A DNA stretch of 64,000 nt from Roseovarius aestuarii. Its GTDB lineage: Bacteria > Pseudomonadota > Alphaproteobacteria > Rhodobacterales > Rhodobacteraceae. Under the pieces are notes generated by a model. It was not told the origin of the DNA and did not search any database. It saw nothing but the letters and a program-made list of their open reading frames with translations. How positions within the stretch are numbered: position 1 is the first letter of the stretch; the number at the start of each line of letters is the position of its first letter. Below, in pieces: positions 1 to 8,546 of the stretch. A program made the position numbers and the translations under genes. The stretch lies in NCBI RefSeq assembly GCF_019966515.1, contig NZ_JAIMIB010000009.1, positions 62,001 through 126,000 on the forward strand, given 5' to 3'.

Positions 1-28
1 CAGCATAGTTAGAACGAGAAGATCATGA

Positions 29-199
29 CTGCTCTGTCGGCGACACTACAAAAAAAACGTTTTTTTAGGCTCGCGCGACAGAGAAAAGCAACACGCTGAC
101 GCAGAGGCCGTCCGTAAGGCATTAGAAGCTTATGGCATTCAGTTTCTGGACAACGGGGAAGTAACTGCCAGGTTGGGTGTAGCGTTACGAGCAGACTAA
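29..199 (+). pseudogene. Possible 3' remnant of an HTH (XRE-type) regulator
   Basis: This open stretch runs from just after a TGA at 26-28 to a TAA at 197-199. Its last 35 or so residues contain AVRKALEAYGIQF, which resembles the tail helix and strand after the helix-turn-helix of many small XRE regulators (ALEAAGVEF). There is no start codon with a good ribosome binding site, and an A/T tract forming a perfect 16-bp palindrome at 51-66 lies inside the frame. I read it as a decayed gene end; it could also be chance. Confidence 0.25.
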
Positions 200-204
200 A
201 GTCA

Positions 205-567
205 TTACGCTGATTTCGGATCAGTGCTGGTGAAGAATGCTTCTTTGGACTCCGCCCAGAAATCCTTGATTTGGGAACAGGTTGGAGAAGGACCGAAAAG
301 CTTCTCTACAGCGTAAATATCGGCCGTGAACGCAGCGATTGAGCGATACATATCAATCGCTAGTTTTTCATCATTCTCAGTGTACAAAAAAAATGGTTCT
401 TCAAGCGAAGAAACCACCGAAACAAATGCAAATGCCGCATCAATAGCGGGACATTTGGGGTATCTATTTACTGCTGCGGCAATTGCCATAGGTGCCGTTA
501 CACCTTCGTTGGACGCGAATAGGTCGGCAACATACTCTTCTACCTTTATGTATTGCGCTCTGGGCAC
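205..567 (-). CDS. Hypothetical protein, 120 aa
   Basis: This is an uncharacterised soluble protein of about 120 residues. The sequence shows no signal peptide and no membrane segment; it is mainly predicted-helical, with an acidic central part. I recognise no domain and no catalytic motif. The start used is a GTG with only a weak upstream purine stretch, so a shorter form starting at the internal ATG (MAIAAAV) is possible. It lies on the same strand as the Hint-domain gene, 45 bases downstream of it, in an AT-richer patch at the window's left edge whose coding style differs from the denitrification genes further right. This may be a recently acquired or poorly conserved region. Confidence 0.45.
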   Translation of the reverse strand: MPRAQYIKVEEYVADLFASNEGVTAPMAIAAAVNRYPKCPAIDAAFAFVSVVSSLEEPFFLYTENDEKLAIDMYRSIAAFTADIYAVEKLFGPSPTCSQIKDFWAESKEAFFTSTDPKSA

Positions 568-612
568 TCTATATTCCCAACTGCAATTAGACGGCTGCTA
601 TGGATCGGCGCA

Positions 613-1167
613 TCAATCCCCGGGCGTTTCAAGAACGCTAGGATCCAGATCGATCCACATACCATTCACGTTGACAGTGCTAGGTTCGCCACATTGAAAC
701 ACATAGTAAGTGAAGTATCCGTGGAATTTCCGCGCAATGCCGCTGTGACCGGTGTAATCCACGGCGGGACGGCCAAAAGCCTGATTATATTGTAAGGGTG
801 ATCGAATCTTCAGGCAGCCAGATACGAGGGTGGATTGTTTCGGGATGTCTACGCCTAAACCGCTGCGAGGAATAAGGATCGGCTGAGCGTCAGGATGAGT
901 CAGCAGAAAGCGGCGGTCTAGCCGAATGACATCAATGTGTTGAACCTTCAGAAAGCGACCATCGCGTGTCTTGACCGGGTCACGCCGGCGCAATGCTTCG
1001 ACCGGGACATTACCAAACGATGTCGTCACCTGCGCACCAGCGCCAAATCCGGGAAGAGACCAAAGCGGTAGCCTAGGTTCAGCGGGTGGCTTTTTGGCCG
1101 CCACCGCATCTGCTTTGCATTGCGCAGCAATTCTTTGCAGCAAGGAGGATTCAGTAGGATCCTGCAT
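613..1167 (-). CDS. Hint-domain protein lacking the splicing cysteine
   Basis: The protein carries a Hint (hedgehog/intein-like) fold of the type common in Rhodobacterales secreted proteins. Around residues 42-75 it reads FGAGAQVTTSFGNVPVEAL followed by RDPVKTRDG, which matches the family pattern 'CFxxGTxIxTxxGxxPVExLxxGDxVxTxDG'. The position normally held by Cys is Gly here, so autoprocessing seems unlikely. The usual family members place Hint at the C-terminus of a long haemolysin-type repeat protein, whereas this one is short (184 aa) with no such repeats. The start is the ATG at 1167; a TTG at 1197 in the same frame would add ten residues. No signal peptide is visible. It may be a stand-alone, decayed or divergent Hint protein. 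Confidence 0.55.
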   Translation of the reverse strand: MQDPTESSLLQRIAAQCKADAVAAKKPPAEPRLPLWSLPGFGAGAQVTTSFGNVPVEALRRRDPVKTRDGRFLKVQHIDVIRLDRRFLLTHPDAQPILIPRSGLGVDIPKQSTLVSGCLKIRSPLQYNQAFGRPAVDYTGHSGIARKFHGYFTYYVFQCGEPSTVNVNGMWIDLDPSVLETPGD

Positions 1168-1432
1168 TTTTAACCGACCACTAATATCAACACTCAAAAC
1201 ACAACCGCGTATTGATATTATAATTTTATCTGTATTTCAATTATTTGCTTGGAAATTCAATGTTTCCAAGTTGCTGATGGGCCGGGTATGGCACCAAATG
1301 GTTATAGCTGGTCGAGAGGTAGTCATACCTGTCCGCATGGGAGCAGTAGACGTCGGCAATGCGGACAAAGCACCCATTCGCGGCTTCACCACCAATGTCT
1401 GCAGTCAGCACGCATTAAGTCGGCAACCAGCG

Positions 1433-1900
1433 TTACCCAATCGTTGGAAACACGTTTGTTTTCTTAACGACACCATAGACAAAACTGCTGTCCATTGATG
1501 CGATGCTGCCAATGGAATGCAGCTTTCGACGCACGAAATCTTCGTAATCTGAAAGATCGGCCACCACCACGCGAAGCAAGTAGTCCGACGCACCCGTCAT
1601 GACGAAACACTCCATCACCTGATCTATGCGCGCAATGTCAGTTTCAAATTTCGCTACCGTTTCCTCGGTGTGGCTCTCCAGCTTGATATGAACAAATACT
1701 GTTACTGGTAATCCATAGGCCTCGGCATCGATATTAGCGCTGTAGCCAGTGATGACGCCGTTTTGTTCCAGCAGCTTGAGCCGCCTAAGACAGGGAGAGG
1801 GTGACAGGTTTACCTCTGCCGCCAAATCCTGATTCGTCATACGACCATTGCGTTGCAAGGTTCGGATGATCTGTTGGTCTTTATTGTCCAGATTTCTCAT
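1433..1900 (-). CDS. mdeR: Lrp/AsnC-family regulator of methionine gamma-lyase
   Basis: This is a 155-residue Lrp/AsnC transcription factor. The N-terminal winged helix-turn-helix (about residues 5-60) includes NQDLAAEVNLSPSPCLRR, and the C-terminal RAM ligand-binding domain has the typical GASDYLLRVVV strand. I used the ATG at 1900 rather than upstream in-frame starts because the family begins a few residues before the first helix (MRNLDNKD). It is divergent from mdeA across a 131-bp region that begins with a perfect 13-bp palindrome at 1906-1918. In Pseudomonas putida a regulator of this family, MdeR, lies next to mdeAB and activates it; the same arrangement here supports the name. Related proteins such as BkdR are an alternative. 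Confidence 0.85.
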   Translation of the reverse strand: MRNLDNKDQQIIRTLQRNGRMTNQDLAAEVNLSPSPCLRRLKLLEQNGVITGYSANIDAEAYGLPVTVFVHIKLESHTEETVAKFETDIARIDQVMECFVMTGASDYLLRVVVADLSDYEDFVRRKLHSIGSIASMDSSFVYGVVKKTNVFPTIG

Positions 1901-1905
1901 AAGGC

Positions 1906-1918
1906 GGCATTTAATGCC
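1906..1918. promoter_or_regulatory. 13-bp palindrome in the mdeR-mdeA divergent promoter
   Basis: GGCATT-T-AATGCC is a perfect inverted repeat with one central base. It lies six bases upstream of the mdeR start codon and about 115 bp upstream of mdeA. Lrp-family proteins bind short palindromes and often repress their own promoters, so this is a plausible autoregulatory site. Two copies of GAAATC at 1986 and 2004, 18 bp apart, lie nearer mdeA and could be activator contacts. The role is inferred. Confidence 0.35.
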
Positions 1919-2031
1919 AAGTAAGGTGATAATCAAAGCATAATTTGAAATAATCCAGCAGGTCGATTGCGATATGATGCCTCTTGAAATCGAGGCGCTA
2001 CTCGAAATCCTCGACATCACGGAGCCACCCA

Positions 2032-3237
2032 ATGCGCAATCGTCCAGACAGCTTTTCCACACGTGCTATCCACCACGGATATGATCCGATGGAGAATGAA
2101 GGCGCGTTGACGCCGCCGTTACATCTGACGTCGACCTTCGCGTTTGAGACTGCTGAGGCAGGTGGAGAGATGTTTGCGGGCGATCGCGCCGGGCATATCT
2201 ATTCGCGCATCTCGAACCCAACATGTGACTTGTTAGAGCGCCGCATCGCCGTGCTTGAGGAGGCAGAAGCCGGATTGGCTTTGGCCTCGGGCATGGGAGC
2301 AATCACCGCTACGATGTGGACACTTCTCGCCCCGGGTGATGAGGTCATTCTTGATAAGACCCTGTATGGCTGCACGTTTTCGTTCATGCAGCACGGGTTG
2401 GTCAAATTTGGCGTTACCGTAACCCATGTTGATCTGACAGACCCTGAAAATCTGACCGCAGCGATCAGCAACAAAACCAAGGTCGTGTATTTCGAAACAC
2501 CTGCCAACCCGAATATGCGCCTTGTCGATATTCAGGCGGTATCGGCAATTGCACATGCACAGGGTGCTTATGTGGTCGTCGACAACACCTATGCAACGCC
2601 TTACCTGACCCAACCCATCAAACATGGCGCGGATATCGTTCTGCACTCGGCGACGAAATACCTTGGCGGTCACGGGGATGTTGTTGCTGGCCTGTTGGCT
2701 GGATCGGCGGAGCTGGTCTCGGAAATCCGCCTTTACGGTATGAAGGACATGACCGGCGCGGTCATGGCACCGTTCAATGCGATGCTTATCCTGCGCGGCC
2801 TCAAGACTCTTGAGCTACGGATGGATCGCCATTGCAGCAGCGCTGCGTCCATCGCTGAAATGCTGGAAAACGCCTATGGGGTGCAAAAGGTCTGGTATCC
2901 GGGGCTGGACAGTTTTGAGCAGCACGATGTGGCCAAGCGACAGATGTCCCAGTTTGGCGGCATGATTGCCTTTGAGTTGGACGGAGGTCTGGAAGCGGGA
3001 CGGGCCATGATGAACAATCTGCAAATGATCACCCGCGCGGTATCGCTCGGCGACGCCGAGACATTGGTTCAACACCCCGCCAGCATGACCCATTCCACCT
3101 ATACGCCCGAAGAGCGCGCCGTTCATGGGATCAGCGAAGGGTTGGTACGCCTGTCTATCGGGCTCGAAGGGATCGACGATGTAATCTACGATCTTGAACA
3201 GGCCCTGCCCAAACCCCTGATCCACAGCGCAGCATAA
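2032..3237 (+). CDS. mdeA: L-methionine gamma-lyase
   Basis: This PLP enzyme of the Cys/Met-metabolism family splits L-methionine into methanethiol, 2-oxobutyrate and ammonia. The 401-residue length is normal. The PLP lysine is in SATKYLGGHGD, the family motif SNPTCDLLERR is present, and the cysteine in KTLYGCTFSF matches the residue that marks methionine gamma-lyases and sets them apart from cystathionine lyases. The start is the ATG at 2032, preceded by GGAG at a good distance; the frame is open further upstream but has no better signal. It is followed 12 bp later by mdeB, so the 2-oxobutyrate formed is probably handed to that dehydrogenase. In Roseobacters the enzyme is a known source of methanethiol. 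It is probably controlled by the divergent mdeR. Confidence 0.9.
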   Translation: MRNRPDSFSTRAIHHGYDPMENEGALTPPLHLTSTFAFETAEAGGEMFAGDRAGHIYSRISNPTCDLLERRIAVLEEAEAGLALASGMGAITATMWTLLAPGDEVILDKTLYGCTFSFMQHGLVKFGVTVTHVDLTDPENLTAAISNKTKVVYFETPANPNMRLVDIQAVSAIAHAQGAYVVVDNTYATPYLTQPIKHGADIVLHSATKYLGGHGDVVAGLLAGSAELVSEIRLYGMKDMTGAVMAPFNAMLILRGLKTLELRMDRHCSSAASIAEMLENAYGVQKVWYPGLDSFEQHDVAKRQMSQFGGMIAFELDGGLEAGRAMMNNLQMITRAVSLGDAETLVQHPASMTHSTYTPEERAVHGISEGLVRLSIGLEGIDDVIYDLEQALPKPLIHSAA

Positions 3238-3249
3238 AGAGAGGCCATC

Positions 3250-5625
3250 ATGTCCCAAGACCTCAAAACCATCGAACAACGTTTGTTGTGGTTGTCCCAT
3301 TGGATGATCCATCACGCGAACCACATTCGCCCCAAGGCCGACGGCATCAAGGTTGGCGGACATCAGGCGTCATCGGCTTCGATGGTGTCGATCATGACGG
3401 CGCTCTACTTTCAAACGCTGCGCCCAGAAGACCGCGTGGCGGTCAAACCGCATGCCTCGCCGATCTTTCATGCGATCCAATATCTCATGGGGAATCAGAC
3501 GCGCGAGAAGATGGAAAACTTTCGTGGCTTCGGGGGCGTACAAAGCTATCCGTCGCGCACCAAGGACATCGATGATGTCGACTTTTCCACCGGCTCAGTT
3601 GGTCTGGGGGTTGCGATCACGTCCTTTGCTTCAATTATTCAGGACTACATTCAGGCCAAGTCATGGGGCGACGATCAGAAACTGGGGCGCATGATCGCGC
3701 TGGTGGGTGACGCCGAGCTCGATGAAGGCAATATCTATGAGGCGCTGCAGGAGGGTTGGAAGAATGACCTGCGCAATTGCTGGTGGATCATTGACTACAA
3801 CCGGCAGTCCCTGGATGGCGTGGTGCGCGAGGGCCTGTTCCAGCGGGTCGAACAGATTTTCGATGCGTTCGGCTGGGATGTGGTTCGCGTCAAGTACGGG
3901 GTTCTGCAACAGGCCGCGTTCAAAGAGCCGGGCGGCGACAAGCTGCGCCAATGGATCGATGATTGTCCAAACCAGCTTTACTCTGCCCTGACCTTTATGG
4001 GGGGCGCTGTCTGGCGCGAACGCCTGATGGACGCCCTGGGCGATCAGGGCGATGTCACCGCGCTGATCGAGCGGCGCAGCGACGATGAACTGGCCGCGTT
4101 GATGGAAAACCTTGGTGGCAACTGCGTCGAGACGATAGCCGATACGTTTGCGGCAGTCGATCATGAAAGACCCGTCTGCTTCCTGGCCTATACGATCAAG
4201 GGATGGGGGACGCCGATTGCGGGCCACAAGGACAACCACGGCGGTTTGATGAACAAGTCGCAAATGGCCGAATGGCAGAAATACATGGGTGTCGCTGAAG
4301 GTGAGGAATGGGACAAGTTTGCCACCATTGCGGACCCGGCAGCCTTCCAAAGCATGCTGAACAAGGCGCCCTTCTTTGCCAAGGGCCGCCGGCGCTACAC
4401 AGATGATATCATAGATGTGCCGGCGATTGAGCTGACTTCTGATCGCGAAATCTCGACCCAAATGGCGTTTGGCAAAATCCTGGACAACCTGTCAAAGGGC
4501 GACAGCCTGCTGGCCGAACGTATCGTCACAACTTCACCTGATGTGACCGGCACAACCAACCTCGGCCCCTGGGTCAATCGCCGCAAACTGTTCGCACGCT
4601 CGCATCAGGAGGATACCTTCAAGGCTGAAAACATCCCCTCGACCGCAAAATGGGAGTTTACGCCAGAAGGTCAGCATATCGAACTAGGTATCGCTGAAAT
4701 GAACCTCTTTCTTTTGCTTGCTGCCGCTGGTTTGTCGCATTCTGCCTTTGGCAAAAGGGTCATCCCCATCGGGACGGTTTACGATCCATTCGTCTCGCGC
4801 GGCCTCGATGCACTGAACTATGCCTGCTATCAGGATGCACGGTTCATGATTGTCGGCACTCCGTCCGGTGTCACATTGGCGCCCGAAGGCGGTGCGCACC
4901 AGTCCATCGCCTCGCCTCTTATCGGCATGTCACAAGACGGGCTGGCGGCATTTGAACCTGCCTTCGCGGATGAACTGGCGGTTATCATGGAATGGGCCTT
5001 TACCCATATGCAAAAAGACGGCGAAGGCGACCCGGATGAACGCACTTGGTTACGCGATGAAACCGGCGGATCCGTCTATCTACGCCTGACGACCAATCCA
5101 ATTGAACAGCCCGGCAAGCGAGTCGATGACGATTTTCGCCATGGAGCAATTGATGGGGCTTACTGGCTGCGCAAGCCGGGCCCGAATTGTGAAGTTGTGA
5201 TCGCCTATCAGGGTGCCGTTGCGCAGGAAGCCATCAAGGCCGCCGGCCATATCGCACAGGGACGGCGTGACGTCGGCGTTCTGGCTGTGACATCAGCAGA
5301 CCGCCTGAACGCGGGCTGGACGGCGGCGCAACGGGCGCGATCCAATGGGATCAGCGGCGCCGAGGCCCATATCGAGGCATTGCTGGATGGCTTGCCGCGC
5401 AACTGCGTTCTCATCACTGTCATCGACGGCCACCCGGCCACGCTTTCTTGGTTGGGTGCGGTTCACGGACATCAAACCATTCCGCACGGCGTCGAGCACT
5501 TTGGCCAAACCGGGACTATCGCCGACCTGTATCGTCATTTCGGCATAAACGCAGATGCGTTGATACAATCCGCCAGTGAACTGTCGCACGGCCGCAAAAT
5601 CCCGCAGATTGCTGCAATAGGATAG
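3250..5625 (+). CDS. mdeB: 2-oxobutyrate (pyruvate-type) dehydrogenase E1
   Basis: This is a 791-residue homodimeric thiamine-diphosphate E1 component, related to AceE but shorter than the roughly 885 residues of AceE. The TPP/Mg motif is GDAELDEGN followed by IIDYN at about residues 153-183. Transketolase-type pyrimidine-binding and C-terminal domains follow, with the active-site stretch GQHIELGIAEMN at about residues 474-485. In Pseudomonas putida the gene next to mdeA encodes such an E1 and acts on 2-oxobutyrate, giving propionyl-CoA with shared E2/E3 subunits. Here it sits 12 bp after mdeA with its own purine-rich ribosome site, which supports the same role. No E2 or E3 gene is in the window, so these must come from elsewhere. 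A plain pyruvate dehydrogenase E1 is the alternative. Confidence 0.85.
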   Translation: MSQDLKTIEQRLLWLSHWMIHHANHIRPKADGIKVGGHQASSASMVSIMTALYFQTLRPEDRVAVKPHASPIFHAIQYLMGNQTREKMENFRGFGGVQSYPSRTKDIDDVDFSTGSVGLGVAITSFASIIQDYIQAKSWGDDQKLGRMIALVGDAELDEGNIYEALQEGWKNDLRNCWWIIDYNRQSLDGVVREGLFQRVEQIFDAFGWDVVRVKYGVLQQAAFKEPGGDKLRQWIDDCPNQLYSALTFMGGAVWRERLMDALGDQGDVTALIERRSDDELAALMENLGGNCVETIADTFAAVDHERPVCFLAYTIKGWGTPIAGHKDNHGGLMNKSQMAEWQKYMGVAEGEEWDKFATIADPAAFQSMLNKAPFFAKGRRRYTDDIIDVPAIELTSDREISTQMAFGKILDNLSKGDSLLAERIVTTSPDVTGTTNLGPWVNRRKLFARSHQEDTFKAENIPSTAKWEFTPEGQHIELGIAEMNLFLLLAAAGLSHSAFGKRVIPIGTVYDPFVSRGLDALNYACYQDARFMIVGTPSGVTLAPEGGAHQSIASPLIGMSQDGLAAFEPAFADELAVIMEWAFTHMQKDGEGDPDERTWLRDETGGSVYLRLTTNPIEQPGKRVDDDFRHGAIDGAYWLRKPGPNCEVVIAYQGAVAQEAIKAAGHIAQGRRDVGVLAVTSADRLNAGWTAAQRARSNGISGAEAHIEALLDGLPRNCVLITVIDGHPATLSWLGAVHGHQTIPHGVEHFGQTGTIADLYRHFGINADALIQSASELSHGRKIPQIAAIG

Positions 5626-5739
5626 CAACAGCAGACATCGGCACACCTTGCAGCACCGGTTAACAAGGGCTCGAAGCGGTCATCTGACACAATCGATATG
5701 ACTCTTCTGCTGGCTTACGCTGATGCAGGAATCACTAAA

Positions 5740-5763
5740 ATGGCGGCAAAGATATGCCGCCAT
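5740..5763 (-). terminator. Rho-independent terminator after the sorting-tail protein gene
   Basis: The stem is ATGGCGGCA (5740-5748) with TGCCGCCAT (5755-5763) and a 6-base loop. Read on the minus strand, the stem is followed by TTTT, so it terminates the leftward gene that ends at 5801. On the plus strand no T-run follows, so it serves mdeB less well. Confidence 0.6.
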
Positions 5764-5800
5764 CCAGGTTCAATTGTTGGCCGTACTAATCTGACCTAGC

Positions 5801-6508
5801 TTACGCTTTGCGTCGGCGGCGTGCCACTAGTCCCGTTCCTGCAAGCGCCGTCAGCAAGAAGAATCCGGCGGCAGTCAGTGGTACCGGAGAAACAGTTACG
5901 AGATTTTGTCCGGTATCATAGCTACGGTTCGCATCAAAATCGGCCACTTCGAGGAATTTGAGATTCCAACGTTTGTTGCCGGTATAGTTGATACCGTTAT
6001 CCAAATACTGATTAGCGAGCGAAGTGCTTCCTGAACTGCTGGCTCGGAATAAGCCCCATCTCATGTTTAACGGCTTCTTGTCGTCTTCGAAAGCGGCTTC
6101 CCATAGTGCCATCTGGAAACCCGCAGCTTGGTCACCATTTGCAATGTCGATGAAGGCGTAGTTTGCATCGAAAACCGATTGCACCCGTTTACGGGCCGTC
6201 AGACTTAAGCCGGAGCTGTTCGAGAACGGATTAGTTGTCACATTGTAATCCTGTGACTGCCCAACGCGCATAAGCCGATGGCCAACGTCCAGACACCAAG
6301 CTGTGAAACTGCCCAGCCTTCCAGACATATCGGTAACGCTAAATCCTGCCGCTCCAACGCGAGACGGCGTTCCGGATACCGGAGATGATTCAATATTCAC
6401 AGTTTGAAGCGGCGAAGAATAGCCGTCCAGTCTGAGTGTCGTTGTGGCATTCGCCTGGACAGCGAACAGGAATGTTGCAACTGCAATCGTGGAAATCTTC
6501 TTAATCAT
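5801..6508 (-). CDS. Secreted protein with VPLPA-type C-terminal sorting tail
   Basis: This is an exported surface protein of 235 residues. The N-terminus is a Sec signal peptide (MIKKISTIAVATFLF, cleavage near ANA-TTT). The C-terminus has the three-part sorting tail of the PEP-CTERM/VPLPA-CTERM class: a VPLTA motif, a hydrophobic span and a terminal RRRRKA cluster. Known proteins of this class are processed by an exosortase and usually go to the outer surface or extracellular matrix. The middle has an FTAWCLDVGHRL stretch and an FQMALWEAAF stretch that recur in this secreted family, but no enzymatic motif I recognise. It is a single gene with a terminator downstream. The exosortase is not in this window. 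Confidence 0.7.
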   Translation of the reverse strand: MIKKISTIAVATFLFAVQANATTTLRLDGYSSPLQTVNIESSPVSGTPSRVGAAGFSVTDMSGRLGSFTAWCLDVGHRLMRVGQSQDYNVTTNPFSNSSGLSLTARKRVQSVFDANYAFIDIANGDQAAGFQMALWEAAFEDDKKPLNMRWGLFRASSSGSTSLANQYLDNGINYTGNKRWNLKFLEVADFDANRSYDTGQNLVTVSPVPLTAAGFFLLTALAGTGLVARRRRKA

Positions 6509-7142
6509 TACCCAACTTGTCCTTTGTTACCGCTTACTTGCCTACATGGCTTTGACCCGCTTGGCTAAGTGAGTCTCCAGCGCGGTTCAAGTGAAATGTG
6601 TCAGGAATGTGCCGACTGTTTATTGTAGGAGATTTAATCTGTTAGCATGACAAATATTGTTTCCAATTCCCCCGCAATCCAAGGCTTTCTTGGCAGGTAC
6701 ATGATCGCTCGCAGATAGCGGGCCATGCGTGTCTTCATCCAACAGGGATGGTTGTGATTTCACTTCTGCAATGGTGCTAGAAGGCCAACGCTTCAGTTCC
6801 AGGACAATGGGGATGTTGCTGCTGGACCTAGGTTTCATTGAGGCAGATCAGGCGAGTGATTGCCCCATCAGGATTTCAATAATCTTTCGTTTGGCCAGAT
6901 CGCTTATTGCGGCTTGAGGTGTGCTGCCGCCAGTAACCATGAGGGCCTTTGCAATCTTCGCGTTCTTGCGCTGAGTGCTGTTTGACAGCGCTCTCCCGCA
7001 GATGCCCTACATAATGGCCCCGCCGCTCACCAGAGTATCCAAGACTGGGTTGCCAGCCATAGAAGCAGATGCGAAAGGGGCCGCCAGTGAACATGGTGCG
7101 GGTAATACTGCTACGCTTGGCATCCGGTTCACGGGTTATCAG
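6509..7142. other. Gene-poor eroded region
   Basis: No convincing gene is visible in these 630 or so bases. Both strands have only short open frames with mixed coding character. One minus-strand frame ending near 6855 reads smoothly for about 50 residues (KIAKALMVTGGSTPQAAISD) but has an upstream in-frame TAG and matches nothing I recognise. With the adjoining IS3-like remnant, the stretch looks like decayed mobile DNA between two intact loci. Confidence 0.5.
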
Positions 7143-7305
7143 CGAGACATCGGCCCGCATGGCACCTTCACGCTGCAAGGTATCCGAAACTGCCATTCCG
7201 TCGTACTTGGCCTTTCAGGTGCAAACGCCCCTTCCAACACTCCATACTTGCGGTATATGTCGGCGCATTTCGCAACGGGCTGCAAGTAACGCCAATTCAA
7301 AAAAT
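7143..7305 (-). mobile_element. Degenerate IS3-family transposase orfA fragment
   Basis: Reading leftward, one frame gives VAKCADIYRKYGVLEGAF and, after a frameshift near 7220, the next gives AKYDGMAVSDTLQREGA. Together they match the central part of IS3-family OrfA proteins (VADICRKHGISxATFYxWKAKYGGMxVSDxxRLK). The frames are broken, and no orfB, terminal inverted repeats or target duplication is visible, so this is a relic. It lies just after the end of the SCO gene, at the edge of the denitrification island. Confidence 0.5.
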
Positions 7306-7320
7306 TATCGTAACAGGAAA

Positions 7321-7974
7321 TTATTGCGCGATATCTGAATCAAGGTAGTTCGCAACGATTTTCTGAGCCCGCTCCACGCCAAGAATCGGGGGGATCAGGG
7401 TTAGTACCTTCCCCTGGTCATCCAGCAGGTAGATGTGGCTGCCATGTGCATATACAGCGCCATACTCAGGATCGTCGAAAACCTTTTCGCGGCTGATCTG
7501 GAACAAGTCGTAGACATGCGCAAGTTGGTCATCACTGCCGGTCAGCCCGACAAAGTCCTCATGCAGTTTCTCCAGCTCGGGGCCCATGTTTACAACCGTA
7601 TCTCGTTCGGGGTCGATCGTTACCATCACGGGCCGCACTTTAAACCCATCGGTCAAAAGAGCGTCGGTCAGTTCGGCCATCATCGGCATGGCAACCGCAC
7701 AAATGGACGGGCAATTGGCGTAGCCGAAAAACAGCAATTGCGAGTGCCCGTCCGGGTCAGCTTCGCTGCGCGCACTACCGGTGTGATCAACAAGCTCGAA
7801 TTGCCCGCCCAGATCAAACGGCAATTCGGTCGGGGCACCCAGGGGCAGATTGGCAACTGCGGCTTCGGCCTGATGCGCGGCCGCCTCGGCGTCAGAGCCG
7901 TGCGTCACACCGTCATGAGCGTGGGCCAGAACCGGCAGAAGAGACGCCATAAATGCGACCGCAAATCGCATCAA
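7321..7974 (-). CDS. SCO1/SenC-family copper chaperone
   Basis: This is a periplasmic thioredoxin-fold protein of 217 residues. A signal peptide covers about the first 19 residues (cleavage near AHA). The copper-binding CxxxC motif is GYANCPSIC at residues 84-92, and the distal histidine lies in VYAHGSHIYLL at about residue 178. SCO proteins bring copper to the CuA centre of cytochrome oxidases; NosZ also has a CuA centre. The gene is the last of a leftward three-gene operon and overlaps the one before it by 4 bp. It lies 2 kb from nosR and points away from it. A role in loading NosZ CuA is plausible but inferred; service to an aa3 oxidase elsewhere in the genome is the alternative. Confidence 0.85.
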   Translation of the reverse strand: MMRFAVAFMASLLPVLAHAHDGVTHGSDAEAAAHQAEAAVANLPLGAPTELPFDLGGQFELVDHTGSARSEADPDGHSQLLFFGYANCPSICAVAMPMMAELTDALLTDGFKVRPVMVTIDPERDTVVNMGPELEKLHEDFVGLTGSDDQLAHVYDLFQISREKVFDDPEYGAVYAHGSHIYLLDDQGKVLTLIPPILGVERAQKIVANYLDSDIAQ

Positions 7975-8546
7975 AAGTTTTCCTCATAATATTCCTGATC
8001 AACCTCCAGCCCCAACCCGAAATACCCGTCCCGTTCGATGTGGCCCTTGACGCGCGGGTCCCGACGGAACCAAGGCCCTTTACCCTTTGCCTCGGGATTG
8101 GCCGCAGCCCATTTCTTGGTCCAGCTATTGGCCTTGGTCCACTCTGATGCGCCGGTTTCACGGATCTTTTGCAGCAGGTAGATGTTTTTCGCGCCAACAT
8201 CCGGGTCTTCGATCATCAGCCCGTCAACCTCGACATCCTTACCACAGAAGGGCAGCATCTCTTCGGCGGCCCCGCTGAAAACGGGTTGAGAGTTCTTGTT
8301 GGGAAAGATCAGCGCATCATCGGCAGCACGCAGCAGCCCAAGCTGGCGCCGACCGTCGCCACAGTTTTCCGGGCAATCGCCGGTCAACTCGCACAGGATA
8401 TCGACAACCTTAGCGTCGAAGCGGGCTGGCTGTTCGGCGTAAAGGTTCCATGTTTTCGCCTCGGATCCTTCCGAGAAATCCTGAGCCGCCAGTGGGGCGG
8501 CCAGCGGTGCGGCCATCAGACAAAGGGTAAATGCGAGTTTTTTCAT
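7971..8546 (-). CDS. Secreted cysteine-rich protein, SCO operon, function unknown
   Basis: The function of this 191-residue protein is not known to me. It has a clear Sec signal peptide (cleavage near LAAQ) and several cysteines, among them LCELTGDCPENCGDG and LPFCGKDVEVDG. The core from KVVDILCEL to NIYLLQKI aligns by eye with the core of its upstream neighbour (ELIDTWCYF to LNYIVVENV), so the two seem to be divergent copies of one small beta-rich domain. A charged tail rich in Lys, Trp and Tyr follows. It overlaps both neighbours by 4 bp, so it is translationally coupled to the SCO chaperone; a copper, haem or disulfide role outside the cytoplasm is a reasonable guess only. Confidence 0.7.
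   Translation of the reverse strand: MKKLAFTLCLMAAPLAAPLAAQDFSEGSEAKTWNLYAEQPARFDAKVVDILCELTGDCPENCGDGRRQLGLLRAADDALIFPNKNSQPVFSGAAEEMLPFCGKDVEVDGLMIEDPDVGAKNIYLLQKIRETGASEWTKANSWTKKWAAANPEAKGKGPWFRRDPRVKGHIERDGYFGLGLEVDQEYYEENF

Noticed and set aside
51-66. 16-bp A/T palindrome with ACGT centre
   Set aside because: It could be a terminator stem, but the sequence is low complexity and the neighbouring frame is doubtful, so I did not call it.
6975-7289. 104-codon open frame on the plus strand
   Set aside because: It lies opposite the IS3-like relic and has no recognisable motif; the transposase match is on the other strand.
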